64,000 bases of DNA from Desmodesmus armatus (GCA_007449985.2 VIIQ02000228.1:1-64000), one strand, 5' to 3'. Shown: positions 45,435 to 57,184, numbered from the stretch's first letter. Notes: generated from the sequence alone by a model not told the origin. Translations and numbers: made by a program.

Positions 45435-45775
45435 CTGCAGGTAAAGCATGGCAAGGCACAGCAACTCAGCATGCTACCATGGGCAGGCTGGTGTGTTGTT
45501 GGTAAGGTGGTCCCCCAGCTGTGAGGAACACGTGCTGACAGGAGGCTCTGTTGCTGACTCTGTGACTGGACAGTGTCACGTTCCTTTTCCCATTGGATTA
45601 TATTTTCGGCCTTAAAGTGTGAAATGTCGAGGTAATTAACTGATGCAAATACGGCTCGGCTGGTGCATCTGCTGTACTGGCAAACATGTTGCGTGTGCAG
45701 ATCCACACACACTGCAGTCCTACCTGCAAGCGTACACAGCAGTGCCAGTGCAGCTGCATGCCGGCACCATCCCAT
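44572..45775 (-). CDS. Secreted SGNH / PC-esterase-like protein, two exons
   Basis: Gene model: exon 1 45775-45724 and exon 2 45434-44572, joined by a 289-bp intron (donor GTAGGA, acceptor TTTACCTGCAG, phase 1), giving 304 residues. Exon 1 is almost entirely a signal peptide (MGWCRHAAALALLCTLAG). The mature part shows an SGNH-type arrangement: GTSVSRNW (69-76) in the block I position with the likely nucleophile Ser71, DIVIANMGLGN (149-159) in the Asn block position, and D262-x-x-H265 near the C-terminus. This order resembles the PC-esterase / TBL / CAS1-type acyl-esterase and acetyltransferase group, whose members add or remove acyl groups on extracellular polysaccharides or glycans. The family is assigned from motif order and is not certain. 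Several cysteines fit a secreted protein. Downstream exons cannot be excluded: AAG/GTCTGT near the end could act as a donor. Confidence 0.65.
45724..45775 (-). CDS. SGNH-like protein exon 1 (signal peptide)
   Basis: A 52-bp exon with ATG at 45775-45773, encoding 17 residues plus one base of codon 18. The frame also continues past the donor into unlikely sequence, so use of the GTAGGA donor is inferred from the clean hydrophobic signal peptide and the frame match with exon 2. Confidence 0.55.
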
Positions 45776-46564
45776 GTCTAGCTGCGTAAATGTTGAAGGT
45801 GCACCTAGCCCAACAAGTATTCTCGGTCCCCAACACAGGCGGCGAGTGAGAAGCAAAAGTACAAACTTAATTTCGGACTATAAAACTATACTTTTGGGAG
45901 AAGGTAGGGCAGCTGCTGCTTCACTTTGGCAGGGGGTCTCCGCACGCCAGTGGTGGGGGTCTAAGAACCTGCCGATGGCAGTTAGCTTTCAAGTTTGCTG
46001 CTGCAAGGCTGCAGTCCGCTATTTCGGCTGCTACTCTGAACGCACCAGACGTTTTGTTCTGCACTGACAGCACGCTGCTTGGTGTCAGTCGTGAACATTG
46101 TTGACGACAGTTGCCCTATCAGGCCACTGCCTGTGCTGCTGCGTCGTTTTCGGCTGCACCCCCATTTTCAACGCCCCCTTGTTTCTACCTTGCTAGTCAG
46201 CTGCTGAGCAGAGGCGAGGCCAGGTACAGCACTGCACTTGTCTTGACAAACCATGCTGGCCCCCCAAGCCCAGGGTGTCCCAGCTCTGAGTGCTAGTTGC
46301 ACTTTTGACATGTGTGTTACACAGTGATCAAGAATACTTTCTGGGGGTACTGGTGAATAGCGAAGCTATTACAGCCTGCATAGCAATCAATCGCTATCAG
46401 CAGCAGCGGACACAGTAGCCATGGCGCGGGCATCAGTGCAGTGAAAGCCTCATGCAAGGAAAATGCTGCATCTAGCCCAACTACTGACCCGTCACAAACC
46501 AGCAGCAACGTGTACAATTCGACTGCTGGCTTGCTGCGGATGACTGTGTGCTGCTCTGAAACCG
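45776..46564. other. Putative promoter-side intergenic DNA of the esterase-like gene
   Basis: No TATA box or other clear element was identified, and no gene or repeat was recognised in this stretch. Confidence 0.3.
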
Positions 46565-49500
46565 TTTGTTGTCCTCGGAGAAGGATTCCGCAGGATCCTT
46601 TGAGTGACTGGGGGGCTCCAAAAAAAGAGCAAATGTGTGACTTCCCAATGAGAAATGGGTGATTTCCTGTGAGAGGATGTGTGACCTCCTGCAGCCTGCA
46701 TACGCAGGCTCAACAACCCCCACGTTCAGCGTTAAATGGCAACAAAATCGTGAGGGGTCGCAGAAGGGCGGCAACGAGCAGCAAGCGAAGCAACAGACCG
46801 TTGCCAGCTGTCTGTCGGGACCGCGTGCAGAAGGCAGAGGAGAGCCAAGGGCATCGAGAAACGGCGCTCCTGTGCTACACCCTCGAACAGGCCGCGGTGG
46901 GGTTTCGAATGCTCCTCTAGTGATGTGTCGGCTGGCAGGCCCGCCAGGCAGGGGGGGTGCCCCCCCTTTTTTTGGTGGGTGCCTTCCCTGTTGTGGTGTG
47001 GTTGCTGCTGGTTTGGTCCTGGGGGTGCAGTGCTGTGGTGGTTGGTTTTGTGTACCGTACATTTGTTGCTCCTGCAGTGCTGTTGTGTCTCGGGCCAGGG
47101 TAGCAGTGATGGTTTGCTGCTGCAGTCAGCACACAGTCACTAGGACAGGACTCTGAGAGTGCTGGCTGTGTGAATGCCACCCTTGTGTGCTGCGTGGACG
47201 AGGTGTAACAAGCCCGAAGGGACTTGGGTACTCCTGCCTCTGGCATTGCTTTTATGCCGACGCAGCTACAAGCCGTGGCACTGCCTCTTTTGTGGAGGGG
47301 GGAGACCCCCCTCACACTCCCCCCTCAAGGGGTCAATGCATGGCGCCTCCCTCTGGGGTTGCTTTTGATGCCGACGCAGCGACTAGCCGTGGCACTGCCT
47401 CTTATTTGGAGGGGGGAGACCCCCCTCACCCCCCCCCCCCATCATGGGGTCGCTGCATGGCCCCAGCTGGAGTTGATTAGACACATGGTGAAGATGCAGT
47501 TGCAGCAATGCCCCACGTATGCAACCTTCCTTGGCAACAATTAGCACCGTTGATTTGAAGTATGACCACCTTGTTGATGATTCTTTGCTTGGTTACGTTT
47601 TGAAACCTTTGGCCGGCGTCTTCCTTGCTACAGCCTGAGTTGTGCGAAGTGACAGGCCTTAAGTGTAATACCAAGGTCGGGGCAGTCGTGCCACATCAGC
47701 ACTGTCGCAGCGTCCCTCGGTGGGTCGAACCTCGAACTGAGCCTTCGCCCTGTGCCCGTAGCCTCCTCGTTTGCGTTCCATAGTTTTACCTGGCGTTTTT
47801 GCACACCCCTAGGCTGGGTTTCAGCTTGCGTTTCCGACAGATAGGTGCCCGTTGAGCACGGTTGCAACGGTGTTACTCTTTTGCTCTTTTTTTTGGGCCA
47901 CCCCAGTCACTCCGAAGGATCCTGCGGAATCCTTCTCCGAGGATGTTTGCTTTTCAGCAGGAACCAATGCAATCGAGGCACATCATGAACACTGCTGCTG
48001 TGTTCGGACCAAACGAGGGACACCACGATCGTGTCATCGAAACAGACACATGAGTCACCTGGCTGTTGGGCAATTCACAATCAACGGTGCTAAGTGATGT
48101 CAAGGAAGAGTGCATACGTTGGGCATTGCTGCAGCTGCATCGCACCATGTGTCTTATTGACCCCCAGCTGGCCCCCAGCTTGGGGGAGGTGCCCATGAAG
48201 GAGGGGGGGGGGGGTGAGGGGGTCTCCCCCCTCCACAACAGAGCGGTGCCACTGCTCGTAGCTGCGTATTGCTCCCAGTCAGCGTCAAGGAAGGGAACGC
48301 AGCATTGCATGACCCACCAGCGCTGCATAGGACTGTGCAACCCCTTGAGTGTTCTAGCATGATGTACACAAGGACACAAGACCATGCAGACAGCCATGGC
48401 AGGATGGACGGTGAACGGCAGCCCCCTAAGTGCGGTCGAGCCTGCTGCCAGTGTGTCACACTGGCCTCAACAGCACGCATGCCAAGTGAGCTTGGTGTGA
48501 CAGTGATGCCCTTGTGTGCTGCGTGGATGGTGTGTAATAAGCAAGAAGGGACATGGAAGCGCCCATCCAGGACCCTGGTGCTGCTCAATGTCAGCAGACT
48601 GCAGCAGCCAGCACGCAGTGACTGCTGCCCTGGCCCACAGCATGTACACCAGCAGCAGTGCACACCTTTACACACCACTGCATCCCCAGAAAAACCAGCA
48701 ATAGCAACCACAGCTCAGCCAGGAAACTGCCAACCAAAAAAAGGGGGGACCCCCCCTGCCTGGCAGGTGTGCAAATCGAAACGCACACACTGGGGAGCGG
48801 GAAAACGAGAAATTTCCAAAAGGCAAAGGAGTGACCTCCTGCAGCCTGCATACGCAGACCTGAAGACCCCATGTGCAGCGCAGAATGGCACCTGAAAGAC
48901 CATGAGGGGTCGCAGAAGGGCGGCAATGAACAGCAAGCGAAGCAACAGACCGTTGCCACCTGTCTGTCGAGACCGCGTGCAGAAGGCCCAAAGGCATCGA
49001 GAACGTGTGCTTCTCAACATAAATAAACGCAATCGAGGCTCATTATGAATGCAATCGAGGCACTGCTGCTGTGTTCGATCCAAACGAGGGGCACCTCGAT
49101 CGTGTCACCGAAACAGCCCGAGCCACCTGGCTGTCGGGCAACTTGCCCGAGGCTTAACAACGACGCACCATAACATTAAGGGCTGCCTCACCGGAGTTTC
49201 TCATCGACCCCACATGCCAGCTGGGGGGGAAGGGGCCATGCATTGGCCCCTTGATTGGGGGGGAGTGTGAGGGGGGTCTCCCCCCTCCACAAAAGAGGCA
49301 GTGCCACGGCTAGTAGCTGCGTCGGCATCAAAGCAATGCCAGAGGGAGGCGGGGGACCCCAACTTGGGGTTGGCAAGTTGCTTCTGGCTGGTTACACACC
49401 ATCCAAGCAGCACACAAGGGCGGCATTAGCACACCCATGTGCTGGCCAGCACTCTGGTCCTAGTGGCTGTGTGCGGACTGCAGCAGCAGACCACCACTGC

Positions 49501-51269
49501 TGCCTTGGCTCAAGACACAGCAGCAATGCAGGAGGAACACATGTACCTACGACCAACCACAACAGCACTGAAACCCCATCAAGCGCAACCAGCATCAAAA
49601 ACACAACAGGGAAACCACCCACAAAAAGGGGGGACCCCCCCTGCCTTGCCAGCCTGCCAGCAGACACACAAACAGATCTTCTCTAGAGACGCATCGAACC
49701 CCCCCCCCCCGGTCCCTGTGTTGCACTGCTATGTTGAGACAGGGCGACTTTCACTCCTGTGCCATGCGACCCAGCAAGCTGAGTAGCAACCACAGCTCAG
49801 CAGGCAAGTACCGTCCAAAAAAGGGGAAGAACCCCCCCTGCCTGGCAGGTTGGTGCAAACCGAAACGCACACACAGGTAGGTGCAAACCGAAACGCACAC
49901 ACAGGGGAGCGGGAAAAACACCACCGCGGCCTGTTCGACGGGTGTAGCGCAGGAGCGCCGTTTCGTCGGAGAAGGATTCCGCAGGGTCCTTCGGAGTGAC
50001 TGGGGGGCCCCAGAAGAGTAATAAAAGTGTGAGAAAACGAGTGATTTCCAAATGCAAATGTGTGACCTCCTGCAGCCTGCATACGCAGACCCGAAGACCC
50101 CACATTCAGCGTGAATGGCAACCAAAAGACCATGAGGAGTCGCAGAAGGACGGCAACGAACAGCAAGTGAAGCAACTTGTTGAACAGACCGTTTCCACCT
50201 GTCTGTCGGGACCGCGTGCAGGAGGCAGAGGAGGGCCAAGGGCATCGAAGTGTGTGACTTTGCAGGAAACGATGCAATCGAGGCACATCATGAACACTGC
50301 TGCTGTGTTCGACCCAGACGAGGGAACACCACGATCGTGTCACCGAAACAGACACCTGCGCCACCTGGCTGTCGGGCCCTCACAATTCACAATCAACGGT
50401 GCTGACTGATGCCAAGACAGAGCGCATACATGGGGCATTGCTGCGACTGCATCGCCACCATGTGTAACATCGACCCCAGCTGGGGGTGGGGGGAGTGTGA
50501 GGGGGGTCTCCCCACTCCACCAAAGAGGTAGTGGCACTGCTAGTAGCTGCGTCGGCACCAAAGCAACGCCAGAAACAATACAAGACAACAACACTGCAAC
50601 CCCATCAGGTGCAGCCAGCAGGAAACACACCATTACAGGGAAGCCACCCCCACAAAGGGGGAACTACCCCCCTTGCCTTGCTAGCCTGCCAGCAGAGACA
50701 CAACCAGAGGAGCATTAAAACCCCCACCGCGACCTTTTCGACGGGTGTAGCGCAGGAGCGCCGTTCCGTCGGATAAGGATGAAATCCATCGGAGAGCCTG
50801 TGGTGGTGCCAAAAGAGTAATAATTGACCAATAAATGTGTAATTCCCGTGTATCCTTCATGCCCGCGCCCAATATCCCCACGGAAAGCATCGAAAACGGC
50901 GCTCCTGCGCTACACCCGTCGAAGAGGTCGCGGTGGGGGTTTCGAATGCTCCTCTGGTGGTGTGTTCGCAGGCAGGCAATCCAGGCAGGGGGGGTGCCCC
51001 CCCTTTTTTGATGGGTGCCTTCCGTGTTGTGGTGTGGTTGCTGCTGGGTTGGTCCTGGGGGTTTCTGGCGTTGCTTTGGTGCCCACGCAGCTACTAGCAG
51101 TGGCACTGCTTCTTTTGTGGAGGGGGGAGACCCCCCTCACAGTCCCCCCCAGCTGGGGTTGATGATACATATGGTGGCGATGCAGTCGCAGCAATGCCCC
51201 ACGTATGCACTATTCCTTGGCATCAGTTAGCACCGTTGATTGTGAATTGTGAGGGCCCGACAGCCAGGT
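46565..51269. repeat. Scrambled mosaic of a roughly 0.8-kb repeat in both orientations
   Basis: The same modules recur in changing order and strand. (a) GGAGAAGGATTCCGCAGG-: 46580-, 49968- and, inverted, 47915-. (b) CCTGCAGCCTGCATACGCAG-: 46686, 48838 and 50068. (c) the AACGGCGCTCC ... GGCAGGGGGG box: 46858-46965, 50893-51005 and inverted forms. (d) the GGCACTGC-CTC-TT-TGTGGAG box with GGGGGGAGACCCCCC: 47280, 47392 and 51100, inverted at 48210, 49270 and 50495. (e) GCAATCGAGGCACATCATGAA-: 47970 and 50276. An uninterrupted head-to-tail period of about 775 bp is seen when the copia insertion is removed. No coding capacity was recognised. Candidates are a decayed complex satellite or a non-autonomous transposon cluster. 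Confidence 0.8.
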
Positions 51270-51274
51270 GTTGC
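51270..51274. repeat. Target-site duplication (left), GTTGC
   Basis: The five bases GTTGC directly before the left LTR are repeated at 57185-57189 directly after the right LTR. A 5-bp duplication is standard for Ty1/copia insertion. Confidence 0.95.
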
Positions 51275-51536
51275 TGATATGTATAGATGTGACTGGGAGA
51301 TGTAAGCTCAGGGAACCTTGACAGCTATGAGGTGGGAAAGTAATCCTGTTACACTGGTGCACCGTATGCAGGCTTAGAGAGAGAGTAAACATCCAAGTAC
51401 ACTCTGACAATGCAGAGGTCATATACTCCGCAGGAGCGGATAGCATAACTTCAGTCGCCATGCATAACTTCCTAACTTCGGGTAACTGCGGGCAACTTCG
51501 TCCAGCATAGTGGGCTGAGCATACTCAATTCCAACA
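51275..51536 (-). repeat. 3' LTR of the copia element
   Basis: 262 bp; on the + strand it begins TGATATGTATAG and ends ATTCCAACA. It differs from the partner at three positions (for example G instead of A at 51291). Confidence 0.93.
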
Positions 51537-51545
51537 CTCCGCCGT
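51537..51545 (-). other. Probable polypurine tract (weak)
   Basis: On the minus strand GGCGGAG abuts the 3' LTR. It is short and impure but in the right place to prime plus-strand synthesis. Confidence 0.4.
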
Positions 51546-51569
51546 GATCAGCACACTATGCAATGCTGC

Positions 51570-53470
51570 TCAGTGAATACCAAGTGCTTTGCGGCACTGC
51601 ACAAACTTATCAGGTGGAAGTGGCTTAGTAAAGGTATCTGCAAGCATCTTCTGAGTAGAGATGTGTGCAAAGTGAACTTCACCGCGTGCAACACGCTCAC
51701 GTGCCATATGGTGCATCACATCAACATGCTTGGATCGTGCAGCTGTGACTGAGTTCTTAATCCAGCCTAGTGAACCTTGACTGTCAGTAAAGATGTTGAC
51801 AGTGTGGGACTTGAGGCCAATAACAGGCAGGAGCTTCCTGAGGAACAAAGCTTCCTTAACAGCCTCAGAAGCTGCCATATACTCAGCCTCAGTAGTAGAG
51901 GCTGCAACTGTGCGCTGCATTCTACTAGACCACGAGATAATGCCGCTATTGAACATGAAAGCATAACCAGTGACAGACCTGCGGGTGTCACGACATGTTG
52001 CAAAGTTGCTGTCACAGTATGCTGTCAGGGACAGACTGGTACCGCTGTAAACAATGCCAACTGTGGGTGTGCCTGCAAGGTAACGCAGAACACCTAGAGC
52101 ATGCTGCATGTGCTCAGTGGTGGGTGCAGCCAGATAGCGTGCAAGGCTGCTAGCTGCATACGCAATGTCACGTCTAGTGCTAATTGAGAGGTAAAGCAAA
52201 CTGCCGATGAGTGTGCTGTACTGGGGCTTCTCTTCAGGCTTGAGAGGTTGGCCATCAGTCTTGGTCAGGTTGGCCGAGGGCGCCATTGGGACAGCACGGG
52301 CGTAAGCATCTGTCATCCGGTAGTCTGAGAGAAGGTCTTGTGTCTTCTTGTCGTGCCATAGCTTCAGTGTGTGTGTAGAACGCTGCCGTGTGATCCTCAT
52401 ACCTAGGAAGTAGGTCGCCTCACCGAGGTCTCTTGCCTTGAAGATTGTAGCCAACTTGGCCTTGATCTTTTGTAGGTCTGGTAGGCTCTTGGCAGCGACG
52501 AGGATGTCATCCACGTAGATGAGGGCTAGTATGTTGCCGTTGTTGTCTTTCTTGACGTAGAAGGAAGGGTCGCCGAGGGACTGTTGGAAGCCTAGGTTGA
52601 TAAGCTCCTTGTGTAGCTTCTGGTGCCACACGCGTGGTGCTTGCTTCAGGCCATAGAGTGCCTTCTTGAGTAGTAGGGCTTCGCCGGGACGGCCTAACAC
52701 ATCTGCATAGCCTTCAGGGGGTTGAACCCAGACTTCTTCTGACAGGTCTCCTTGTAGGAAGGCGTTCTTGACATCCATCTGGTGAAGGTGTAGGTCTTGG
52801 GCTGCCACAGTAGCTAGTAGCAGGCGTAGGGTTGTGAACTTGCTGACTGGTGCAAACACTTCGTCGTAGTCGATGCCGTGCTCCTGCTTGAAACCTTTTG
52901 CTACGAAGCGGGCCTTGAGGCGCTCAATGTTGCCGGTGGCGTCGTACTTCACTTTGTAGACCCACTTGCCTGGGATGGGCTTGACGCCGGGAGGCGGTGT
53001 TTGGGCGATCCACGAGTCGTTGCCAAGTAGTTCAGAGATTTCTGTATCCATTGCTTGGCGCCACTGGTCAGCTTGAGGGCTTGTAGTGGCTTCCTTGTAG
53101 GTGTTGGGCTCCACGAGATCTTGAGATGCAGCGATGGTAGCCCGTAGTCGGTCAGGTACAACATGGTCTTCACGGAAGGTAACAACACTGGGTTTCCTGA
53201 TGCGGGAGCTTGTTCTTGTACCTGGTGGCTCTGTCGTCTGTGGGTTGACAGGCTGGGGTGGCGGCACAGGGGCCGGTGTTGGTGGTGGCGCTGGGGCCCG
53301 TGTCGGTGGTGGCGCTGGGGCAGGTGCCGGTGGCGGCGTTGGTGCCGGTGCCGGTGGTGGCGCTGGGGCCGGTGCCGGTGCTGGCGCTGGGGCTGGTGCC
53401 GGTGCTGGCGCTGGGGCCGGTGCCGGGGGGTTGCCTGTGCTTGGTGTTGGGAGCTGAATGGTGTAAGCTC
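51570..53470 (-). CDS. Copia pol, downstream part: reverse transcriptase and RNase H
   Basis: An open frame offset from gag-integrase by one base (-1). It starts within a Pro/Ala/Thr-rich linker and has no convincing start codon of its own; I count from a GTG at 53267. Counting from there: [11 protein letters not shown] (118-128), [11 protein letters not shown] with the first catalytic Asp at 165, YVDD catalytic box (251-254), [12 protein letters not shown] (201-212); then copia RNase H with YCDSNFA, the Glu of TTEAEY and FTDSQGSL, ending QCRKALGIH at 51573. It copies the element RNA into cDNA within virus-like particles. All key residues are intact, so the enzyme itself looks functional if translated. 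Confidence 0.92.
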
Positions 53471-56224
53471 CTTGACGTAATCGATGGAAGGGGGTGACAG
53501 GTCTTGCTCTTGTGCTTGCACTTGTGTAGGGGTAAGCTTGGTCTTGTAGCCGATGGTTGACTCGTCAAAGATGCAGTCCCTTGTCTCCATGACGGTGCGT
53601 TGGTCGGGAAGGTAGACGCGCCAGCCCTTGCTTTGTAGTGCGTAGCCGACCATGATGCCGTTGTGCGCTCGTGGGGCAAACTTGGAGGTGCGTTTCTCCT
53701 TGGGTATGTGGGCGTAGGCGGTGGCTCCAAATGTGCGCAAGTGCTTCAGGTCTGGTGTCTTGTTCCACATGAGCTCATAGGGGGTCTTGTTGCTTGAGCT
53801 TGTCGGCGTGCGGTTGCGCAAGTAGTTGGCGGTCACCACTGCTTCCAGCCAAAGGGAAGGGGGCAGGGAGGATTCAAGTAGCATGCTCCTTGCCTTGTCC
53901 AAGAGCGTGCGATCAAGCCGCTCTGCCTTGCCGTTCATCTGGGGGCTGTAGGGTATGGTGCCTTCATGGTCAATGCCCTTGCTCTCGAGGTAGTCACCCA
54001 AGTCCTTGTTGAAGTACTCGGTGCCGTTGTCGGTGCGTAGGGCCTTCAGTTTGCGGTTGGTCTGTGTCTCCAGCCACTCCACTGTGCGCTTGATAGCAGA
54101 GGGAGCTTGGTCCTTGGTCTTCAGAGGGACCACCTTGCTGTAGTTTGTTGCATGGTCTATTACTGTGAGGAAGTACTTGCTGCCGCCAACTGATGCTGTA
54201 GGCATGGGGCCACACACGTCTGATGACACAAGTTGTAGGGGCTCAGTGTACTCACCGTGGGACGGCTTGAATGGCTGCTTGGTGGACTTGCTGAGGGCAC
54301 ATGTAGAGCAGATGTGGGTGCCAGCCTTGGTGCAGTCCTCAGGCTTGATGTTGATGCCGGTAGCCGCCTTGTGCTTGAGGAGTGTGGCCATGCTGTTGTA
54401 GCTGGGGTGGCCTAGGCGGGAGTGCCACAACTCCGCCGTCTCCTTGGTAGCCGTGTGGTGGGCCTTGTCAGCGTAGTCAGGGCGGTAGTCAGGGTTGGTG
54501 GCACAGAAGGCTGGGACGGTAGTGGTGCCGTCAGGGTTGGTCACTGTCTGGATGACACGTTGGTCCGTGCCGTAAAGCAGTGTGCAGGAGCCGTTGGAGA
54601 CCCACACGCTGAACTGCTTGGAGGGGTCGTCTTGCTTCTTGGTCAGCTTGGCCTCTGACAGGAGGTTGGCCTTGCACTGGGGAAGGTAGTAGACGTCCTC
54701 AATGGTGGTAGTAGTGCCGTCCAAGAAGGCCAGACGCACAGAGCCCTTGAGTGAGGCCAGGGCTGGGCCGTTGCTGGTGTCAAAGGGCTTGTGACACTTG
54801 ACGGGCTCAAACAGAATGCTGGGGTCAGATGTTGTGGGGTCTGAGGCTCCTGAGTCCATAAGCCAGCCGTCGAACTTGCCGGTGGGCAGAGGGCTGAAGA
54901 GCTGGTGGTCAGGGAGCGGCTTAAACATTGACTCACTTGAGGGGGTGACCAGGGCGTAGTTGCCGGTCTTGTTGTTCCTGTAGATGGTGTAGCCGAGGTC
55001 AGGCTTGCGCACGGGGTTGAAGTAGGAGCTGGGGCTGGGGTCAGGGCTGCTGCTGCCGGTGATGTAGGCACTGTTGAGGCCGGTACTGCTGCTGTCGTGT
55101 GCCTTGAGCATGTAGGCACGGCCGAAGAAGGCAGGGTCGTCGTACTCCTCAGGCTGCTGCTGGGTGTAGTCCTCCTCCTCCTCCAGCAGCTGGCGGCACT
55201 GCATAAGCTGCTCAAAAACAGCTGGGTCGAGTGCCTCACGCAGGGCGTGTGAGCGGCCCCTACCTGCCTCCTTGGCCTGTAGCTTCTTGCACTCATTGAT
55301 GCTGTGGCCGTAGTTCTTGCAGAAGAGGCAGTTGCCGGGGAAGGTGTGGTGCGGCTTGTGCTTGGGGTTGTTGTTGTTGTCGCTCCCCTTGTAGCCGCTC
55401 TTGTTGTTGTAGTCACCCTTGCCCTTGTTGAAGCCGTTGTTGCCCTGGAACTTGTTGAAGAAGGGGACAGTCCTGCTGTTGAAGCGGTTGGACTGCTGCT
55501 GGCCGCGGAAGGGCTGCTTGTTGAAGCGGTAGGAGCTGCCGAAGCTGTTGCTGTTCTCACCGGTGTGGTGGGCCTTGCCGTTGAGGGTCTTGTCCTGTAT
55601 GAGGTTGTTCTCCTCCCTGATGAGGGAGGTGAGGATGCTGTCCACTGTTGCAGGGGGAGGGTCCCTCATGCTGATGATCTTGAGGAAGGTGTTGTAGACA
55701 GGTGGGAGGGCCTTGGTGAAGAAGGTCAGCAGCTCCTTGTCTGAGGGCTTCTGGTCAGCTGCCTCCAGGTAGGACACGAGCTTGTTGAAGCGCATGTAGA
55801 GCCCCATGATGTCCTCGTTGTCGCTCTTCTGGATGGTAGTCAGCTGTGAGAAGTAGAGGTCTGCTGCACCTGCCGCTGTTGCGCCGTAAAGGGCATCCAT
55901 CTTGGTGATGAGGTCTGCTGCTGTGGGGCAGGAGTCAGCAAAGCTGTCAATGAGGTGTGGTGACACAAGGGCCAAGATGTACATGCGCACTGTTGCTGAC
56001 TGGGCATGCTTGGGGTCCACAAGGGCCTGCTCAAGGCCTGGGACTGTGGAGAGGGTGTTCTTGAATGCTGTCTTGAAGGGCGGGTAGTTTAGGCGGTCGG
56101 TAAAGTGCCTGCTGAACATGAGGTTGTGGTTGCCGCTCTCTGTCACAAGACGGGTGGTGACGGTCTGCCGGGATGTACCGATGGCTGGGGCATCGGCTGA
56201 GCCGGTCTGAATGGGAGTCGTCAT
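52949..56224 (-). CDS. Copia gag, protease and integrase
   Basis: ATG at 56224. In order: gag domain (about 1-290); a CCHC zinc knuckle C299-x2-C302-x4-H307-x4-C312; aspartic protease active site DSGA (457-460); integrase with H601/H606/C639/C642 zinc site and the D669-D732-E768 triad (SSDVCGP, TDNGTEY, NGKAERL); then a Pro-rich spacer. True coding in this frame stops being copia-like after about [11 protein letters not shown] (near 53460). The remaining roughly 170 residues, rich in His, Arg and Gln, are an out-of-frame reading of the repeat-rich linker and the reverse transcriptase start. Normally copia gag-pol is a single frame. Confidence 0.93.
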   Translation of the reverse strand: MTTPIQTGSADAPAIGTSRQTVTTRLVTESGNHNLMFSRHFTDRLNYPPFKTAFKNTLSTVPGLEQALVDPKHAQSATVRMYILALVSPHLIDSFADSCPTAADLITKMDALYGATAAGAADLYFSQLTTIQKSDNEDIMGLYMRFNKLVSYLEAADQKPSDKELLTFFTKALPPVYNTFLKIISMRDPPPATVDSILTSLIREENNLIQDKTLNGKAHHTGENSNSFGSSYRFNKQPFRGQQQSNRFNSRTVPFFNKFQGNNGFNKGKGDYNNKSGYKGSDNNNNPKHKPHHTFPGNCLFCKNYGHSINECKKLQAKEAGRGRSHALREALDPAVFEQLMQCRQLLEEEEDYTQQQPEEYDDPAFFGRAYMLKAHDSSSTGLNSAYITGSSSPDPSPSSYFNPVRKPDLGYTIYRNNKTGNYALVTPSSESMFKPLPDHQLFSPLPTGKFDGWLMDSGASDPTTSDPSILFEPVKCHKPFDTSNGPALASLKGSVRLAFLDGTTTTIEDVYYLPQCKANLLSEAKLTKKQDDPSKQFSVWVSNGSCTLLYGTDQRVIQTVTNPDGTTTVPAFCATNPDYRPDYADKAHHTATKETAELWHSRLGHPSYNSMATLLKHKAATGINIKPEDCTKAGTHICSTCALSKSTKQPFKPSHGEYTEPLQLVSSDVCGPMPTASVGGSKYFLTVIDHATNYSKVVPLKTKDQAPSAIKRTVEWLETQTNRKLKALRTDNGTEYFNKDLGDYLESKGIDHEGTIPYSPQMNGKAERLDRTLLDKARSMLLESSLPPSLWLEAVVTANYLRNRTPTSSSNKTPYELMWNKTPDLKHLRTFGATAYAHIPKEKRTSKFAPRAHNGIMVGYALQSKGWRVYLPDQRTVMETRDCIFDESTIGYKTKLTPTQVQAQEQDLSPPSIDYVKELTPFSSQHQAQATPRHRPQRQHRHQPQRQHRHRPQRHHRHRHQRRHRHLPQRHHRHGPQRHHQHRPLCRHPSLSTHRRQSHQVQEQAPASGNPVLLPSVKTMLYLTDYGLPSLHLKISWSPTPTRKPLQALKLTSGAKQWIQKSLNYLATTRGSPKHRLPASSPSQASGSTK
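53270..53450 (-). repeat. Pro/Ala-coding GC-rich minisatellite in the copia linker; site of the frame change
   Basis: On the + strand, GGTGCCGGT and GGTGGCGCTGGGG units are repeated many times. In the pol frame they encode a Pro-Ala repeat joining integrase to reverse transcriptase. The switch from the gag frame to the pol frame falls at or just before this block. A one-base loss or gain there, real or a sequencing error, would explain the split. Confidence 0.7.
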
Positions 56225-56922
56225 GATGCTGGCAGGCTGATATATGCTGCTAGGCTTGATGCAGCTGACTGGGCTGCGTGGCTGTATGTACGTCTACACG
56301 TGAGCCTAACTGCACTGTAGAAGGAAGTGCAGGTGCTGACAGGCTGAGTGCTGTCAGGCTTGGTGCAGCTGACTAGGTGGCTGCTTAGCTGACTGAAACC
56401 GCGCTGTGGGGTCCAGATGAGCTGACTGCACTGTGGTGGGAGTGCAGGAGCTGAGGCCGCTGCACTGCTGGTGCCCTACCTACTCACACCAAGGTGTACT
56501 GTAGGACAGGATAACCTGAGGTGGAGAGCAGGGCAGTCAGCAGCGAGGGCAGAAGCGACAGGCGGCAGGGGTGTCAATGACCAGGCACTGCCACTGAGTA
56601 ATTGAACGTTCTGTAGCTCACACAGAAGAGGTGGCTGTCGCTGTAAGCCAAACAGACAGTGGGATTAGGCTGCTGTAGGGCAATGCTGCATGTAGGGAAG
56701 ATGCAGTGCTGTGGCAGGAGAAGCTGTCGCTGCTGCACGCTGTAAACGCGGATGATCAGGCCGCTAAGCTGCTGCAAATCGAACAACTAAATCCGTGCAA
56801 CTAAAGCACATTGACAAAGGCGATAGCCTAGCTGCGCAAAGGCAGGTCTTCCTACGTTTGTACCGGGCACAAATTGTATCGAGCTGCAGGTCTAGCTGAG
56901 GCGTGAAGAAGGGCTCATAACC
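56225..56922 (-). other. Copia 5' leader
   Basis: About 700 bp between the 5' LTR and the gag ATG, longer than in many copia elements. Contains CTG-rich text and the primer binding site at its start. No open frame was recognised. Confidence 0.6.
56909..56922 (-). other. Copia primer binding site matching a tRNA-Met anticodon arm
   Basis: Directly after the 5' LTR the element reads GGTTATGAGCCCTT. Its complement, AAGGGCTCATAACC, looks like the anticodon stem-loop of a tRNA-Met (loop CTCATAA). Drosophila copia is known to prime from the anticodon half of initiator tRNA-Met rather than from the 3' end. The same mode is inferred here. Confidence 0.7.
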
Positions 56923-57184
56923 TGATATGTATAGATGTAACTGGGAGATGTAAGCTCAGGGAACCTTGACAGCTATGAGGTGGGAAAGTAGTCCTGTTAC
57001 ACTGGTGCACCGTATGCAGGCTTAGAGAGAGAGTAAACATCCAAATACACTCTGACAATGCAGAGGTCATATACTCCGCAGGAGCGGATAGCATAACTTC
57101 AGTCGCCATGCATAACTTCCTAACTTCGGGTAACTGCGGGCAACTTCGTCCAGCATAGTGGGCTGAGCATACTCAATTCCAACA
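56923..57184 (-). repeat. 5' LTR of the copia element
   Basis: 262 bp, near identical to 51275-51536, with the same TG...CA boundaries. The promoter should lie here for minus-strand transcription, but no clear TATA box was identified. Confidence 0.93.

Larger units (their letters stand above)
51275..57184 (-). mobile_element. Ty1/copia LTR retrotransposon, 5910 bp, inserted on the minus strand
   Basis: This is a complete structural element: LTRs of 262 bp at both ends with TG...CA termini, a 5-bp target duplication, a primer binding site, gag-protease-integrase-reverse transcriptase-RNase H in copia order, and a short purine-rich tract next to the 3' LTR. By eye the LTRs differ at three of 262 positions, so insertion is recent. 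The only visible defect is a frame change between integrase and reverse transcriptase. It landed in one unit of the mosaic repeat, and the unoccupied site survives in a sister copy at about 59475-59520. Confidence 0.95.

Noticed and set aside
44996..45459. Start of the SGNH-like protein at the first in-frame Met of exon 2
   Set aside because: It would lack a signal peptide and begin in sequence just upstream of a good acceptor site. Splicing to 45775 gives a clean signal peptide in frame.
53134..55744. Long + strand and off-frame minus-strand open frames over the copia element (for example the Gly-Ala repeat frame at 53134-53457 and the frame at 54643-55560)
   Set aside because: They are shadows of gag-pol caused by codon bias and the GC-rich linker.
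56909..56922. A tRNA-Met gene fragment at CTCATAA
   Set aside because: Only the anticodon arm is present and it lies exactly at the LTR edge, so it is the primer binding site.
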